Below are positions 16,552 through 24,958 of a stretch of DNA of 64,000 bases, one piece after another. Origin of the DNA: Gemmatimonadaceae bacterium (GTDB lineage: Bacteria; Gemmatimonadota; Gemmatimonadetes; Gemmatimonadales; Gemmatimonadaceae); contig JBBJNV010000011.1 of assembly GCA_037721215.1 (NCBI GenBank), forward strand, positions 54,670-118,669, given 5' to 3'. The position numbers and the translations under genes were made by a program. Under the pieces are notes generated by a model. That model saw only the letters and a program-made list of their open reading frames with translations. It made no database searches and had not been told where the DNA came from. Positions within the stretch are counted from its first letter, which is position 1. Each line of letters opens with the position of its first letter.

Positions 16552-19500
16552 ATGACGAGAGCTGACATCCTGCCGACGGTGCGGCTAGCCGCCCTCGGCG
16601 ACTGCGCGATCCACGTACCCCGGGGGAAGATAGAGCCGACGGCGACGGTTGTGTTCACGACCGCGCTGTATCTGCTGCTCGAGCGGAGCGAGGCGACACA
16701 ACGGAAGATGCTCGAGTCGATGCTGTGGCCGTCGGCTCCGGTCGCGACTGCGTCACACCGGCTCAGGCAGACGCTCCTCAAGCTCAAGCAGCTCGGATTT
16801 CCGGTCGAGACGGTGAGCAAGACCAGCCTTTCGGTTGGTAACGCTGTAGTCAGCATCGACTTTGAGGAGTTCCTGGTCTCGCGCAAGGGGATAGACCGGA
16901 CCGGGGATGAGTCGCTAGTTCTGTTTCCCGGGTACGAGCCGACGTTCTCCGCGCCGGCGATGGAGTGGCTCGACGCGAAGAAAGCCGAAATCAACTCATC
17001 GATAACGCGGTTGATGCTGGGAATTGTAGCGGGGCACCGGGTCAAGGCGCAGTGGACGGAAGTTGAGCGGACTGCCCGAAAGCTGCTCGGCATTTCCCCC
17101 TACAATGAAGAGGCGACGCTGGCGCTTGCCGAAGCTTATGCCATGCGGGGATCGAAGCTCGAGGGGATGCGGATTCTCGACAAGTATCTGAGTGAGGTTG
17201 GCCGGGGTCCAAGCGATCTGCGGGTGCCGGCGACGATAATGCGAAAGCGGATCGCCAACCGGATTCCGCCGCGCGCCCATCTGTTCGCCGCCAGCACGCC
17301 GCTGGTGGGACGCGGAGCATCGATGGAGGAGCTTGGAGTTCTGCTCGACCGGGCACGCGCGAGGCAAGGCCAGGCGTGTCTGATCTGGGGGGATGCCGGG
17401 ATCGGCAAGAGCCGGCTGCTGGCTGAGTTCAGTACTTTCGCCGCGCTTCAGGGAGTTCGTACGCAGCGCGTGCAGTGCCGTGCGAGCGATCCGCACCGTC
17501 CGCTGTCGGTGTTTGTCGACATGGTTCCGTTGTTGAGAGGGATGCGGGGGGCGATCGGGTGCTCGCCCGAGACCATGAGCTACCTCGACCGGTTGACGAA
17601 GCACAAGCCGACGCCGATCGAGGTGCGGGTCGAAGAGGGCGACTCGGAGTTTGTTTACGCGCGGGTGCAGATGGCGCTGTTCGATCTGATCGATGCCGTT
17701 GCGGAAGAGACACCGCTGATGCTTGTCGTCGAGGATGTGCACTGGCTCGATTCGACATCGGCGAAGGTACTGACGGATCTGATGGCGTGGATGGTTGACC
17801 GCCGCATTTTCTTTGTCTTCACGGGCCGCGAGCGTCCGGAACAATGGTCGCCGGGATCGGCCGCGAAGCTTGTGGAGATTCATCTGCCGCCACTCGAGCC
17901 CGAGCCGTCTGCGGATGTGCTGCTGGGAATTCTCCGTCAGCAAGGCAGGGAGATTTCTGCAGTTTACCTCAAGTGGTGTGTGAACGTCGCGGAGGGAAAT
18001 CCGTATTTTCTCGAAGAACTCGCCAATCACTGGATCGAGACCGGGGCCGAACATGATGTGCCGCCGTCGCTGACGGCGATGCTCGACCAGCGGGTATCGC
18101 GGCTCACGCCGGATGCGCTGCAGCTGCTACAGACGTGTGCGATTCTCGAGAAGAATTCGACGCTAGAGCGGATCGAGCGGGTGCTGGAGTACCAGTCGCA
18201 TCAGCTGCTCGGATGCATCAACACGCTGGGTGCGGCGGGGATGGTAGTGACGGAGGCTGCGGAGAATCCGGAGCAAGGGCCAGACCGCATTGTGAGCAGG
18301 CACGATTTGTTGTCGAACGCGGCGATTGTCCTGTTGCCCGCGCCGGCGCGCGCATTTCTACATCGACGAGTGGGATTGGTGCTCGAAGCCGAGATAGATG
18401 AGGACCGGTCGGCGGCCGTATTGTGGGACTGTGCGAAGCACTGGCAGTTGTCGGGGAATGCGGCGCGGGCGTTTTCGCTCGCGACCTCGTGTGCAACGCA
18501 TTTGATGAAGGTGGGGTTGCCGAGTGCAGCGGCAGAGGCGTATGAGAAGTGCCTGGCGTTTTGTAGCAATGACGAGGAGAGGCTTCAGATTCTCACCGAA
18601 CAAGCTCACGCGTACGAGGACAGCAGTGCGTGGCTTAATGCTCTTGGGACCATCTCAAACGCGAAGTCCATACTCGGAACCATCAGGCCCCAGCAGTCCA
18701 AGCATGACGACCTCGAACTAATTAACTCGCGGGCCAGATGGCGCAGTGGCGACGCGCGTGGCGGCTTAACAAATTGCCTGGCATGCGTGAATTGTGAGTC
18801 TGCCACCGCCGATCACCGGGCGAGGGCAGGTGTAATGAGTCTTATGCTTCTCGACTCCACAGGTGCACACGATCAAATGCCCTCGATATTCGCGATGATT
18901 CAGCGGCTGGCAGCATCAACCGGCGTCGACCCGTTCTCGCTGACCGAAGCCAACATGGTCTTCCACTCGATTTGTGGCGACTTGGACATCGCAGTCCAGA
19001 GCGCAGACTCTTTAATCTCGAACGAGAGAAGCAAATCTGAGCGAAATTACTTATTTCGGGTGCTGTGCAATGGAGCTGTAGTCTACCGCACTGCGGGCCT
19101 GTTCCAAAAAGCCAAAGAGTCATTGATGGAGGCCGTTGTCCTGGCGGAAGCTCACGTGCTCCCGAGATCGCTTTTTCGGGTCTTGTCCATGTTAGCTCAC
19201 TCGGCACTTGAACGTGGCCAGATTGGCGAAGCAAGAGCGTGGTATTCCAAATTACTTGCCCAGGTTCGACCACAGGATGATGTGTATGTGGCGTTGGATA
19301 TGGGTTCGATAGGCGCGCGCCTCGCGCTAATCGATCGAGACGCCGCCGCGGCGGCGAAGCACTACTCTCTTTCTTTTCAACATATTAACTCCGATCAACT
19401 CGGCCAAGGTCGCACGTACGGCCTAGCAGTCCACGTTGCGATAATCCTTGCTCGGGGCAAACGCCTTACCCAGAAGACGGTTGAAGCGCTAGAAAACGCG

Positions 19501-19749
19501 CACGTCAAATCCCGCAGGTCGCCCTGCGAAGCGTATCCTGCTTACGTCACGTATCGCGCGCTGCAGGCCGTTGGCCGAGTTGATCGAGCCGAAGAACTCA
19601 TACATGAATACGAGACGCTGTATCGACGCGAGCGCGTGCCGGCAGGAAACCATCTCCTAGAAAGCATTTATGTCCGCAACGTCTCAGCCCACGAGCAGCG
19701 GGGACGGAGCCAGCTTTCGCCGATCCTGAGTCGCAAGCGCGGGAGTTAA
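16552..19749 (+). CDS. AfsR/SARP-like regulator with AAA ATPase and TPR-type repeats
   Basis: About 1065 residues from the ATG; TTG or GTG codons 9 and 6 bases upstream are alternatives. A winged-helix-like N-terminus (LAALGDCAIHVPRGKIEPT, about residues 10-100) leads into a BTAD-like helical domain. An AAA ATPase follows with Walker A GDAGIGKS (280-287) and Walker B LMLVVEDVHWLDS. The rest is helical, TPR-like repeats. This is the architecture of AfsR/MalT-type signal-integrating transcription regulators; the target genes are unknown. The last third looks less GC-rich than the first two thirds. The C-terminal end overlaps the HD-GYP remnant on the opposite strand. Confidence 0.8.
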   Translation: MTRADILPTVRLAALGDCAIHVPRGKIEPTATVVFTTALYLLLERSEATQRKMLESMLWPSAPVATASHRLRQTLLKLKQLGFPVETVSKTSLSVGNAVVSIDFEEFLVSRKGIDRTGDESLVLFPGYEPTFSAPAMEWLDAKKAEINSSITRLMLGIVAGHRVKAQWTEVERTARKLLGISPYNEEATLALAEAYAMRGSKLEGMRILDKYLSEVGRGPSDLRVPATIMRKRIANRIPPRAHLFAASTPLVGRGASMEELGVLLDRARARQGQACLIWGDAGIGKSRLLAEFSTFAALQGVRTQRVQCRASDPHRPLSVFVDMVPLLRGMRGAIGCSPETMSYLDRLTKHKPTPIEVRVEEGDSEFVYARVQMALFDLIDAVAEETPLMLVVEDVHWLDSTSAKVLTDLMAWMVDRRIFFVFTGRERPEQWSPGSAAKLVEIHLPPLEPEPSADVLLGILRQQGREISAVYLKWCVNVAEGNPYFLEELANHWIETGAEHDVPPSLTAMLDQRVSRLTPDALQLLQTCAILEKNSTLERIERVLEYQSHQLLGCINTLGAAGMVVTEAAENPEQGPDRIVSRHDLLSNAAIVLLPAPARAFLHRRVGLVLEAEIDEDRSAAVLWDCAKHWQLSGNAARAFSLATSCATHLMKVGLPSAAAEAYEKCLAFCSNDEERLQILTEQAHAYEDSSAWLNALGTISNAKSILGTIRPQQSKHDDLELINSRARWRSGDARGGLTNCLACVNCESATADHRARAGVMSLMLLDSTGAHDQMPSIFAMIQRLAASTGVDPFSLTEANMVFHSICGDLDIAVQSADSLISNERSKSERNYLFRVLCNGAVVYRTAGLFQKAKESLMEAVVLAEAHVLPRSLFRVLSMLAHSALERGQIGEARAWYSKLLAQVRPQDDVYVALDMGSIGARLALIDRDAAAAAKHYSLSFQHINSDQLGQGRTYGLAVHVAIILARGKRLTQKTVEALENAHVKSRRSPCEAYPAYVTYRALQAVGRVDRAEELIHEYETLYRRERVPAGNHLLESIYVRNVSAHEQRGRSQLSPILSRKRGS

Positions 19750-20372
19750 AGGCACGTCTTGGTCGAAAAGCTTCGAGTAGATCGGGACTTGCGAGGAGCT
19801 TGTCGCAGATTGCTGGATCAAACTGTCTTCCGCGGAGCCTAACGAACTCGCTTCGTACCTCCGTCGCGGTTAATGCTGAACGGTAAGGCCGATCAGTCGT
19901 CATTGCGTCAATCGTATCAGCGAACATGATAATTCGACTGGCAATCGGAATTCGTTCGCCCACAAGACCATCGGATAGCCGGTGCCGTCCCAATTTTCAT
20001 GGTGATTGCGAACTGGGAAAACCACGTCGCTAGGTTGAGAAACCATCATCACTAGCTCTTCACTCTTTATCGGGTGAGTTTGCATCACGGCGTTTTCTTC
20101 GGCAATCAATAGTCCCGGCTTGCTCAGTATTGGCGCGAAAGTCCCATGAATCTTGCCTACGTCGTGAAGCAAAGCTGCGACAGTTACGCGATCAATCTGC
20201 TTGTCCTTCAGCCCAAGAGCCTGTGCGATCAACCGCGCATTTCTCGACACCCTCCGCGAATGTCCTGATGTGTACGGATCTCTGGCCTCAATGGCGGCGA
20301 CCATTAATTCCAGTAGTTCCTGGTTCGTTTGTTGGAGTTGCCAGTTAACCTTATAAAGTTCTCGGATGATCT
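19598..20372 (-). pseudogene. HD-GYP phosphodiesterase, 3' part, frameshifted
   Basis: Remains of a c-di-GMP phosphodiesterase of the HD-GYP family. Recognisable in order are a helical lead-in (LYKVNWQLQQTNQELLELM), the HD part (ARDPYTSGHSRRVSRNA, then VAALLHDVGKIHG) and the GYP motif (RNHHENWDGTGYP). At about 19972-19978 one base is missing: the expected continuation DGLVGERIPIASRI lies in the next frame and runs on as MFADTIDAMTTDRPYRSAL. The 5' end is cut at 20372 by the insertion sequence. Two independent lesions make it a pseudogene, unless the frameshift is a sequencing error. Its tail overlaps the AfsR-like gene by about 150 bases. Confidence 0.85.
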
Positions 20373-20433
20373 TACCCCGGGTTTGTGGACACATCGATCG
20401 GCCTCGATAATTTGAGGAAGGAGGTGTCCAGTG

Positions 20434-20769
20434 ATGGGAAAGAAAAGACGTATCCGGCGCGAGTTCACGGCTGAGTTCCGGACCGAGGCGGTGCAGTTGA
20501 TGATGGATCGATTGCGGGAAGGAACGAGTCTCACAGAGATCGGCCGGGGCATCGACGTTGAGCCGTACCTGCTTCGCCGGTGGGCCAGATAGCTGGGGCA
20601 TTGGCCTTTGGAAGGCGAGGCGAGGAGTGTCAGGGCTCATCCGGTGTAGGTCCCTGGGGTGGATCCCGAGGTCGAGTTAAAGCGCTTGAGGCGAGAGGTC
20701 GAGGTACTTCGCCAGGAGCGGGATTTCCTAAAAAAAGCAACGGCGTTCTTCGCGAAAGAGTCGCAGTGA
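20434..20769 (+). pseudogene. IS3 orfA with two amber codons
   Basis: Open from an ATG with a good RBS (GGAAGGAGGTG) and reading a helix-turn-helix typical of IS3 OrfA (FRTEAVQLMMDRLREGTSLT). The frame meets TAG at 20590-20592 and again at 20647-20649, then continues in the same frame into the leucine-zipper end (LKRLRREVEVLRQERDFLKK, ATAFFAKESQ). The first TAG follows RRWAR and the second follows AHPV. CAG-to-TAG changes are plausible. Confidence 0.85.
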
Positions 20770-21647
20770 GGTACGCCTGTATCGCTCGCCATCTGGGCGA
20801 GTTCCCGGTGCGACTCATGTGCAGAGTGCTGGAACTGGCACCCTCCGGGTTTTACGCCTGGAGAAAGCGTGGAAGGAGTGTCCGTGAGAGAACCGATGAG
20901 CGGCTCAGGCTTCATGTGCGGGCCGTGCACCAGGCGAGCAAGTCGCGCGCGCTCCCACGGTCCACGCCGAGCTCAAGGCACAGGGCATCTTGTGCGGACA
21001 CAATCGCGTTGCGCGACTGATGCGCGAAGAAGATCTCATAGCGAAACGTGTGCGTCGCTTTCGAGTCACCACCAACTCTGAGCACTGCTATCCCCTGGTG
21101 AGGAACCAGCTGGGGCGGCGGTTTGACATCAGCGTGAATAGAGAGACTGACAGAGTATGGGCGGCCGATATCACCTATTTGCCGACCGGTGAAGGCTGGC
21201 TCTATCTGGCAGTCGTGATCGATATCGCCAGCCGTCGCGTAGTTGGCTGGATGCCTCGACCGGCTGCTTCACCGCGAGCTGCCGTTGCGGGCGCTGCGAA
21301 TGGCCCTGATCCATCGCCGGCCTCGGCCGGGTGTTCTCCACCACTCTGATCGAGGGTCTCAGTACGCGAGTCTTGAGTATCAGAGCGTGCTCTCGAAGCA
21401 GCACTTCATTTCGAGCATGAGCCGAGCCGGTGACTGCTGGGACAATGCGGTGGTTGAGTCATTCTTTGCGACACTGAAGACGGAGCTCGTCAGCGATGCC
21501 CAGTGGCAGACGCGTCACCAGGCCACCAAGTCTGTGGTCGAGTTCATCGAGGTGTGGTATAATCGCAAGCGCCGTCATCAGACGCTTGGCTACCGCACCC
21601 CCGCGGAGTACGAAAGAGAAGTGCTCAAGCGAGCAAAAGCAGCCTAA
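20766..21647 (+). pseudogene. IS3 orfB (DDE transposase) with two frameshifts
   Basis: Begins at GTG overlapping the orfA stop (RYACIARHLGEFPVRLMCRV). The reading frame changes at about 20950 (VHQASKSR to [15 protein letters not shown]) and at about 21255 (RRVVGW to [13 protein letters not shown]). All catalytic residues survive in separate frames: [24 protein letters not shown] and DNAVVESFFATLK. The C-terminus FIEVWYNRKRRHQTLGYRTP is typical. Integrase-core DDE family; inactive as it stands. Confidence 0.88.
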
Positions 21648-21672
21648 CCCCAGTGTCCACGAAATCGGGGCA

Positions 21673-21748
21673 AATCCAAGACCCATACAGCCGTGACCAC
21701 AGCGAGGAAAGAGAGCGAACTCACGTACAACCGCACGTAGTTTGACAT
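21673..21748 (-). pseudogene. probable 5' end of the interrupted HD-GYP gene
   Basis: An ATG at 21748 opens a frame MSNYVRLYVSSLSFLAVVT that continues as a membrane helix up to the IS boundary. This is what a membrane-anchored sensor with a C-terminal HD-GYP domain would begin with. Orientation and position fit the 3' part on the far side of the IS. Whether sequence between the two parts was lost cannot be told; a longer in-frame ATG exists at about 21818. Confidence 0.5.
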
Positions 21749-21773
21749 AACTAGAGAACCCCCACGCCTCAGA

Positions 21774-21878
21774 TCAAGTCCAGCTTCCCGTATCCGCCAA
21801 CGACAGGATCGCATTAATCAGAGCAGCAAGAAAATGCCATTTCGCGTCACCTCCCAAAAATCTTGTCGTATCCAGCAT
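21774..21878 (-). CDS. 34-codon ORF, possible small hydrophobic peptide
   Basis: A short frame reading MLDTTRFLGGDAKWHFLAAL followed by an amphipathic stretch (INAILSLADTGSWT). It sits 25 bases before the start of the HD-GYP remnant, on the same strand. A Gly-Gly pair precedes the hydrophobic part, as in some exported peptides. The RBS is weak (GCAGCGG). It might be a real small protein, a leader peptide, or chance. Confidence 0.25.
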   Translation of the reverse strand: MLDTTRFLGGDAKWHFLAALINAILSLADTGSWT

Positions 21879-21936
21879 CCGCTGCGTTACGCAAATCGGT
21901 TGGCTCAGCTCATAACGCTTTGTCTCGCCCGCTCAA

Positions 21937-21967
21937 CTCCGCTCATTATCTGAGGGAGGGGGTTTTT
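21937..21967 (+). terminator. candidate terminator downstream of the IS
   Basis: Stem CTCC-G-CTCA / TGAG-GGAG (8 pairs, one bulged G) with loop TTATC, followed by GGGG and seven T. No plus-strand gene other than the IS transposase lies before it. It may insulate the converging transcripts. Confidence 0.5.
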
Positions 21968-22042
21968 TTGAGTTTCCTCTCAAATAAGAAAGGTGGAACT
22001 ACCCGCACTCCAGGCGATCAATAACCGCTATCTGTAATTCCT

Positions 22043-22768
22043 CTAGTTGTGTTCAATCCACCTGTTCGTCGCATCGAGCACCGCGAGCACTCCCGCAGAC
22101 TCCTGGCTCTCACGCAGCTCCACGCTTCCAGTCAATACCTTATTCTCCCGCCCCGACCGCACACTCACCGCCACAAACACAAACGTCCGGTCGAACGCGT
22201 CGAACACTTTCACGCCCTGCACTCCCAGCTGTCCTTCCCTGTCGTCCGCATCAGCAATCGCCAGCAGCGTCGCGCGCGCAGCAAGCTCCACCCGCGACCG
22301 ATCACCCTCGATTCCGAGAGCTTCCCCGATAAATAACGAGGTACCCTTCCGCAACGTCACCCGGCACGACAACCCCTTCGAACGCGATCCCTTTACCTCC
22401 ACATCCTCGAAATAAAGCCGCCGCGCAAACGGACCCGTGCGTAGGGATTGAGAAGGCGTGTGCTGCGTTTCCGCCACCGCAGGCACCGGTTTCGCTTCGG
22501 GCTCCATCAACTTCGGCTTCGTCTCACTCGTCGTCGCCACCGATATCTTGCGATGATCGATCCGCATCGCGAGATGCGCGATCAGCGCACTCTCGATATT
22601 CCTCACCATATGCTTCGGCATAAGCTCCGAAGTGGTCAGCACATGTATCTGATCTATCGCGCCACTGTCACCCGTTATGATACGGGCTGAGATGACACCA
22701 GGGAGAGTCAGAATAAGCTCCTCCGCACGCTTAATCGGGAAAACGCTACCCGCTATCGATGACGTCAA
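22043..22768 (-). CDS. conserved hypothetical protein, regulatory-like two-part protein
   Basis: 241 residues. The N-terminal part (about 10-85) reads LILTLPGVISARIITGDSGA then IDQIHVLTT, KHMVRNIESALIAHL and IDHRKISVA. This pattern recurs in uncharacterised proteins of several phyla and looks like a small alpha/beta regulatory module. A Pro/Ala/Thr-rich linker (about 90-115) joins a second alpha/beta domain that starts at RRLYFEDVEVKGSRSKGLSC and ends VLDATNRWIE. No signal peptide or membrane helix. It lies next to the sigma-54 activator in the same direction. Function unknown. Confidence 0.6.
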   Translation of the reverse strand: MTSSIAGSVFPIKRAEELILTLPGVISARIITGDSGAIDQIHVLTTSELMPKHMVRNIESALIAHLAMRIDHRKISVATTSETKPKLMEPEAKPVPAVAETQHTPSQSLRTGPFARRLYFEDVEVKGSRSKGLSCRVTLRKGTSLFIGEALGIEGDRSRVELAARATLLAIADADDREGQLGVQGVKVFDAFDRTFVFVAVSVRSGRENKVLTGSVELRESQESAGVLAVLDATNRWIEHN

Positions 22769-22853
22769 GTGAACCCTTTATGGTTATGGCTGCACCGAAC
22801 CTTTGCGAAACGGGCTCCAATATGGGATTGGCTTCGGACTAAATCAAGAAAAA

Positions 22854-24443
22854 TCAGGATGCGATGATGCCGTAATCCCGAAGCTTCCGATACATCGTAC
22901 GCTCGCCGATGCCGAGCATCTCCGCCGCCCTGCGGCGATTGCCGTGGGTTTCAGCCAGCGCAGCCTGAATGGCGGTGCGCTCGATCTCGGCCATAGTCAT
23001 TCCGGGCGTAATCGTCACCACGTTAGAAGGTGCATTCTGATCTGAAGGCTCGATCGCGGCGGCGGGAACGGCCGACGGGCCCGCTCGAATCACTTCACCC
23101 CCGTTCCCCGCAATCATGCGACCGGTATCGAATCCCACATGCCTCCCATCCTCACGGCTTCCGTCGCGCATCTCGTCAGCAACCTGTATTCGCGACCTCA
23201 ACTCCTCGATCTGCAGCTTCAACTCGACGAGACTTCGGACGATGAACTCAAGCTCGCGTCCATCCGCGCCGCGCGAACCGCGAACGACGGGGCCGATGTG
23301 CACGGGAAGAAACCGGGAGACTCCGCCCTCCCTGATTTCGCGCGGAATGTCGCTGGCGCCAACCTCTCGCCCCGGCGCCAGCACCACCATGCTCTCAATC
23401 AGGTTGCGGAGCTCTCTCACGTTCCCGGGCCAGGGATATCCCATAAGGAGCTGCATCGCCTCCGCGGAAATACCATGAAAAGGCCGGTCATGCCGTGCCG
23501 AGTATTCGCGCACGAACCGGCGTACGAGAATGGGGATGTCGTCGGGTCGTTCGCGCAGCGGCGGCAGATACATGCTGAGAACATTGAGGCGGTAGTATAG
23601 ATCCGACCTGAACAGTCCCTGCTCCACCCGTTCGCGGAGTGGCTGGTTCGTAGCGGCAACGACGCGGACATCGATGGCGATCGGCGCGACACCACCGACC
23701 CGCGTCACCTCTCGTTCCTCGAGCACCCTCAGCAGCCGCACCTGGGTTGACGGCGGCACTTCCCCAATCTCATCCAGGAATATCGTCCCGCCGTTTGCGA
23801 GCTCGAATCGGCCAAGGCGTCGTTCCGCAGCGCCGGTGAATGCGCCTTTCTCATGGCCGAACAATTCGCTCTCGATCAGCGACTCAGCGAGAGCGCCGAC
23901 GTTGACCGCAATAAACGGCTTGTTCCGCCGCGGGCTCAACCGGTGAATCGCCCGCGCGACCAGCTCCTTGCCGGTTCCGCTTTCGCCTTCGATCATCACC
24001 GTGCTCGATACCGGCGCAATCTGCTCGATCTTCACAAGTAGCTCTCGAATCGCATTCGACTGGCCGATGAGACCCGTCACTTCCACCAACCGCTGTCGAT
24101 CGAGCGCCCGGCGCACCAGCGCGAGCAGATCATCAGCCGACACGGGTTTCGCATGAACGTCAACAAAGCCGATCGCGCGAAGGCGCTCGATTAGATCCGG
24201 ATCTGCGACATCGGCGAGCCCGATCACACCGACACCTTCCCACAGCTGTTCGCGAACAATCTGGATGTTGCCGGCATCGGCAATCGCGCCGGTAAGAACG
24301 ATGAGATCCGGCTTTGCGCGCCGGATCTCGCTTCTCATGTCGTCAAGCGGTGAGACTACGGCGGTATCGATACCATTCGCCTCGAGCAGCGCATTGAGGT
24401 GCACGGCAGGTTCGACATCAGTGAGGGTGATGAGAACTTTCAT
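22854..24443 (-). CDS. sigma-54-dependent transcriptional activator with atypical receiver
   Basis: 529 residues in NtrC order. A receiver-like domain (1-115) is followed by an AAA+ domain with Walker A GESGTGKE (153-160), the sigma-54 contact loop GAFTGA (200-205), Walker B GGTIFLDEIGE (218-227) and the arginine-finger region GLFRSDLYYRLNVL. A Fis-type helix-turn-helix closes the protein (GNRRRAAEMLGIGERTMYRK). The receiver lacks the phosphoacceptor Asp: the position after PDLIVL is Thr51, and the acidic pair near the N-terminus is missing. The Lys of HAKPVS is kept. It is therefore probably not controlled by a histidine kinase. It overlaps mogA by 4 bases. One possible target is the RpoN-type promoter of pilA; this is inference. 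Confidence 0.88.
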   Translation of the reverse strand: MKVLITLTDVEPAVHLNALLEANGIDTAVVSPLDDMRSEIRRAKPDLIVLTGAIADAGNIQIVREQLWEGVGVIGLADVADPDLIERLRAIGFVDVHAKPVSADDLLALVRRALDRQRLVEVTGLIGQSNAIRELLVKIEQIAPVSSTVMIEGESGTGKELVARAIHRLSPRRNKPFIAVNVGALAESLIESELFGHEKGAFTGAAERRLGRFELANGGTIFLDEIGEVPPSTQVRLLRVLEEREVTRVGGVAPIAIDVRVVAATNQPLRERVEQGLFRSDLYYRLNVLSMYLPPLRERPDDIPILVRRFVREYSARHDRPFHGISAEAMQLLMGYPWPGNVRELRNLIESMVVLAPGREVGASDIPREIREGGVSRFLPVHIGPVVRGSRGADGRELEFIVRSLVELKLQIEELRSRIQVADEMRDGSREDGRHVGFDTGRMIAGNGGEVIRAGPSAVPAAAIEPSDQNAPSNVVTITPGMTMAEIERTAIQAALAETHGNRRRAAEMLGIGERTMYRKLRDYGIIAS

Positions 24444-24955
24444 CGCGGATCGATACTCGTCGGCGTATCAGTCGAATCGTGCTGCGTGATGCGGCCGCTC
24501 AGCACGTCACATGCGTGGGACACAATCGGATCGAGTGCCGCGAGGGCGTCTCTCACTCCAGTCGTCGATCCCGGCAGATTCACGATCAACGTCGAACCGC
24601 GCACGCCCGCCACACCCCGCGAAAGCGCCGCACGCGGAAAACTCTCGACGCAGCTCAGACGGATCCGTTCAGAAATCCCAGGCACGTCTCGCTCGATTAC
24701 AGCGCGCGTTGCTTCAGGCGTAAGGTCGCGCGGCGCGAGTCCGGTACCACCGGTCGTGAGTATGAGATCGAGGTTCGCCGAATCGCACCATGCGACGAGC
24801 CGTTGAGTGATATCGGAAGTCTCGTCGCCCAGGGTTTCGCGCATGACGACGGCGTCTCCGCGGCCCACGCACCACTCGGCGACAGCATCGCCGGATGTGT
24901 CATCGCGAATGCCGCGAGTGACCGAATCTGAAACTGTGAGAATTGCAACGCGCAT
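24440..24955 (-). CDS. mogA: MogA/MoaB-type molybdopterin adenylyltransferase
   Basis: 171 residues with the MoCF-biosynthesis fold: MRVAILTVSDSVTRGIRDD, the nucleotide/pterin loop LILTTGGTGLAPRDLTPEA, and STLIVNLPGSTTGVRDAL. It adenylates molybdopterin before molybdenum insertion (Mog/MoaB; the two cannot be told apart here). Molybdenum cofactor is relevant to the window because of the oxidoreductase remnant at 34.7 kb, though they are far apart. It overlaps the sigma-54 activator and is 3 bases downstream of gcvT. Confidence 0.85.
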   Translation of the reverse strand: MRVAILTVSDSVTRGIRDDTSGDAVAEWCVGRGDAVVMRETLGDETSDITQRLVAWCDSANLDLILTTGGTGLAPRDLTPEATRAVIERDVPGISERIRLSCVESFPRAALSRGVAGVRGSTLIVNLPGSTTGVRDALAALDPIVSHACDVLSGRITQHDSTDTPTSIDPR

Positions 24956-24958
24956 CGA

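Larger units (their letters stand above)
20373..21672 (+). mobile_element. decayed IS3-family insertion sequence
   Basis: About 1300 bases bounded by imperfect inverted repeats: left TACCCCGGGTTTGTGGACAC and right, read from the end inwards, TGCCCCGATTTCGTGGACAC (16 of 20 match). It holds an orfA/orfB transposase pair, both broken, so it cannot move on its own. No target duplication is seen (flanks GATCT and AATCC), which suggests a deletion beside it or an old insertion. It separates the two parts of a membrane HD-GYP gene. Confidence 0.88.

Noticed and set aside
20590..20649. Two amber codons in orfA, plus an amber in the oxidoreductase, as a sign of TAG recoding
   Set aside because: TAG is also the ordinary stop of intact genes here (for example at 112, 7566 and 11168), so these are simple nonsense mutations.
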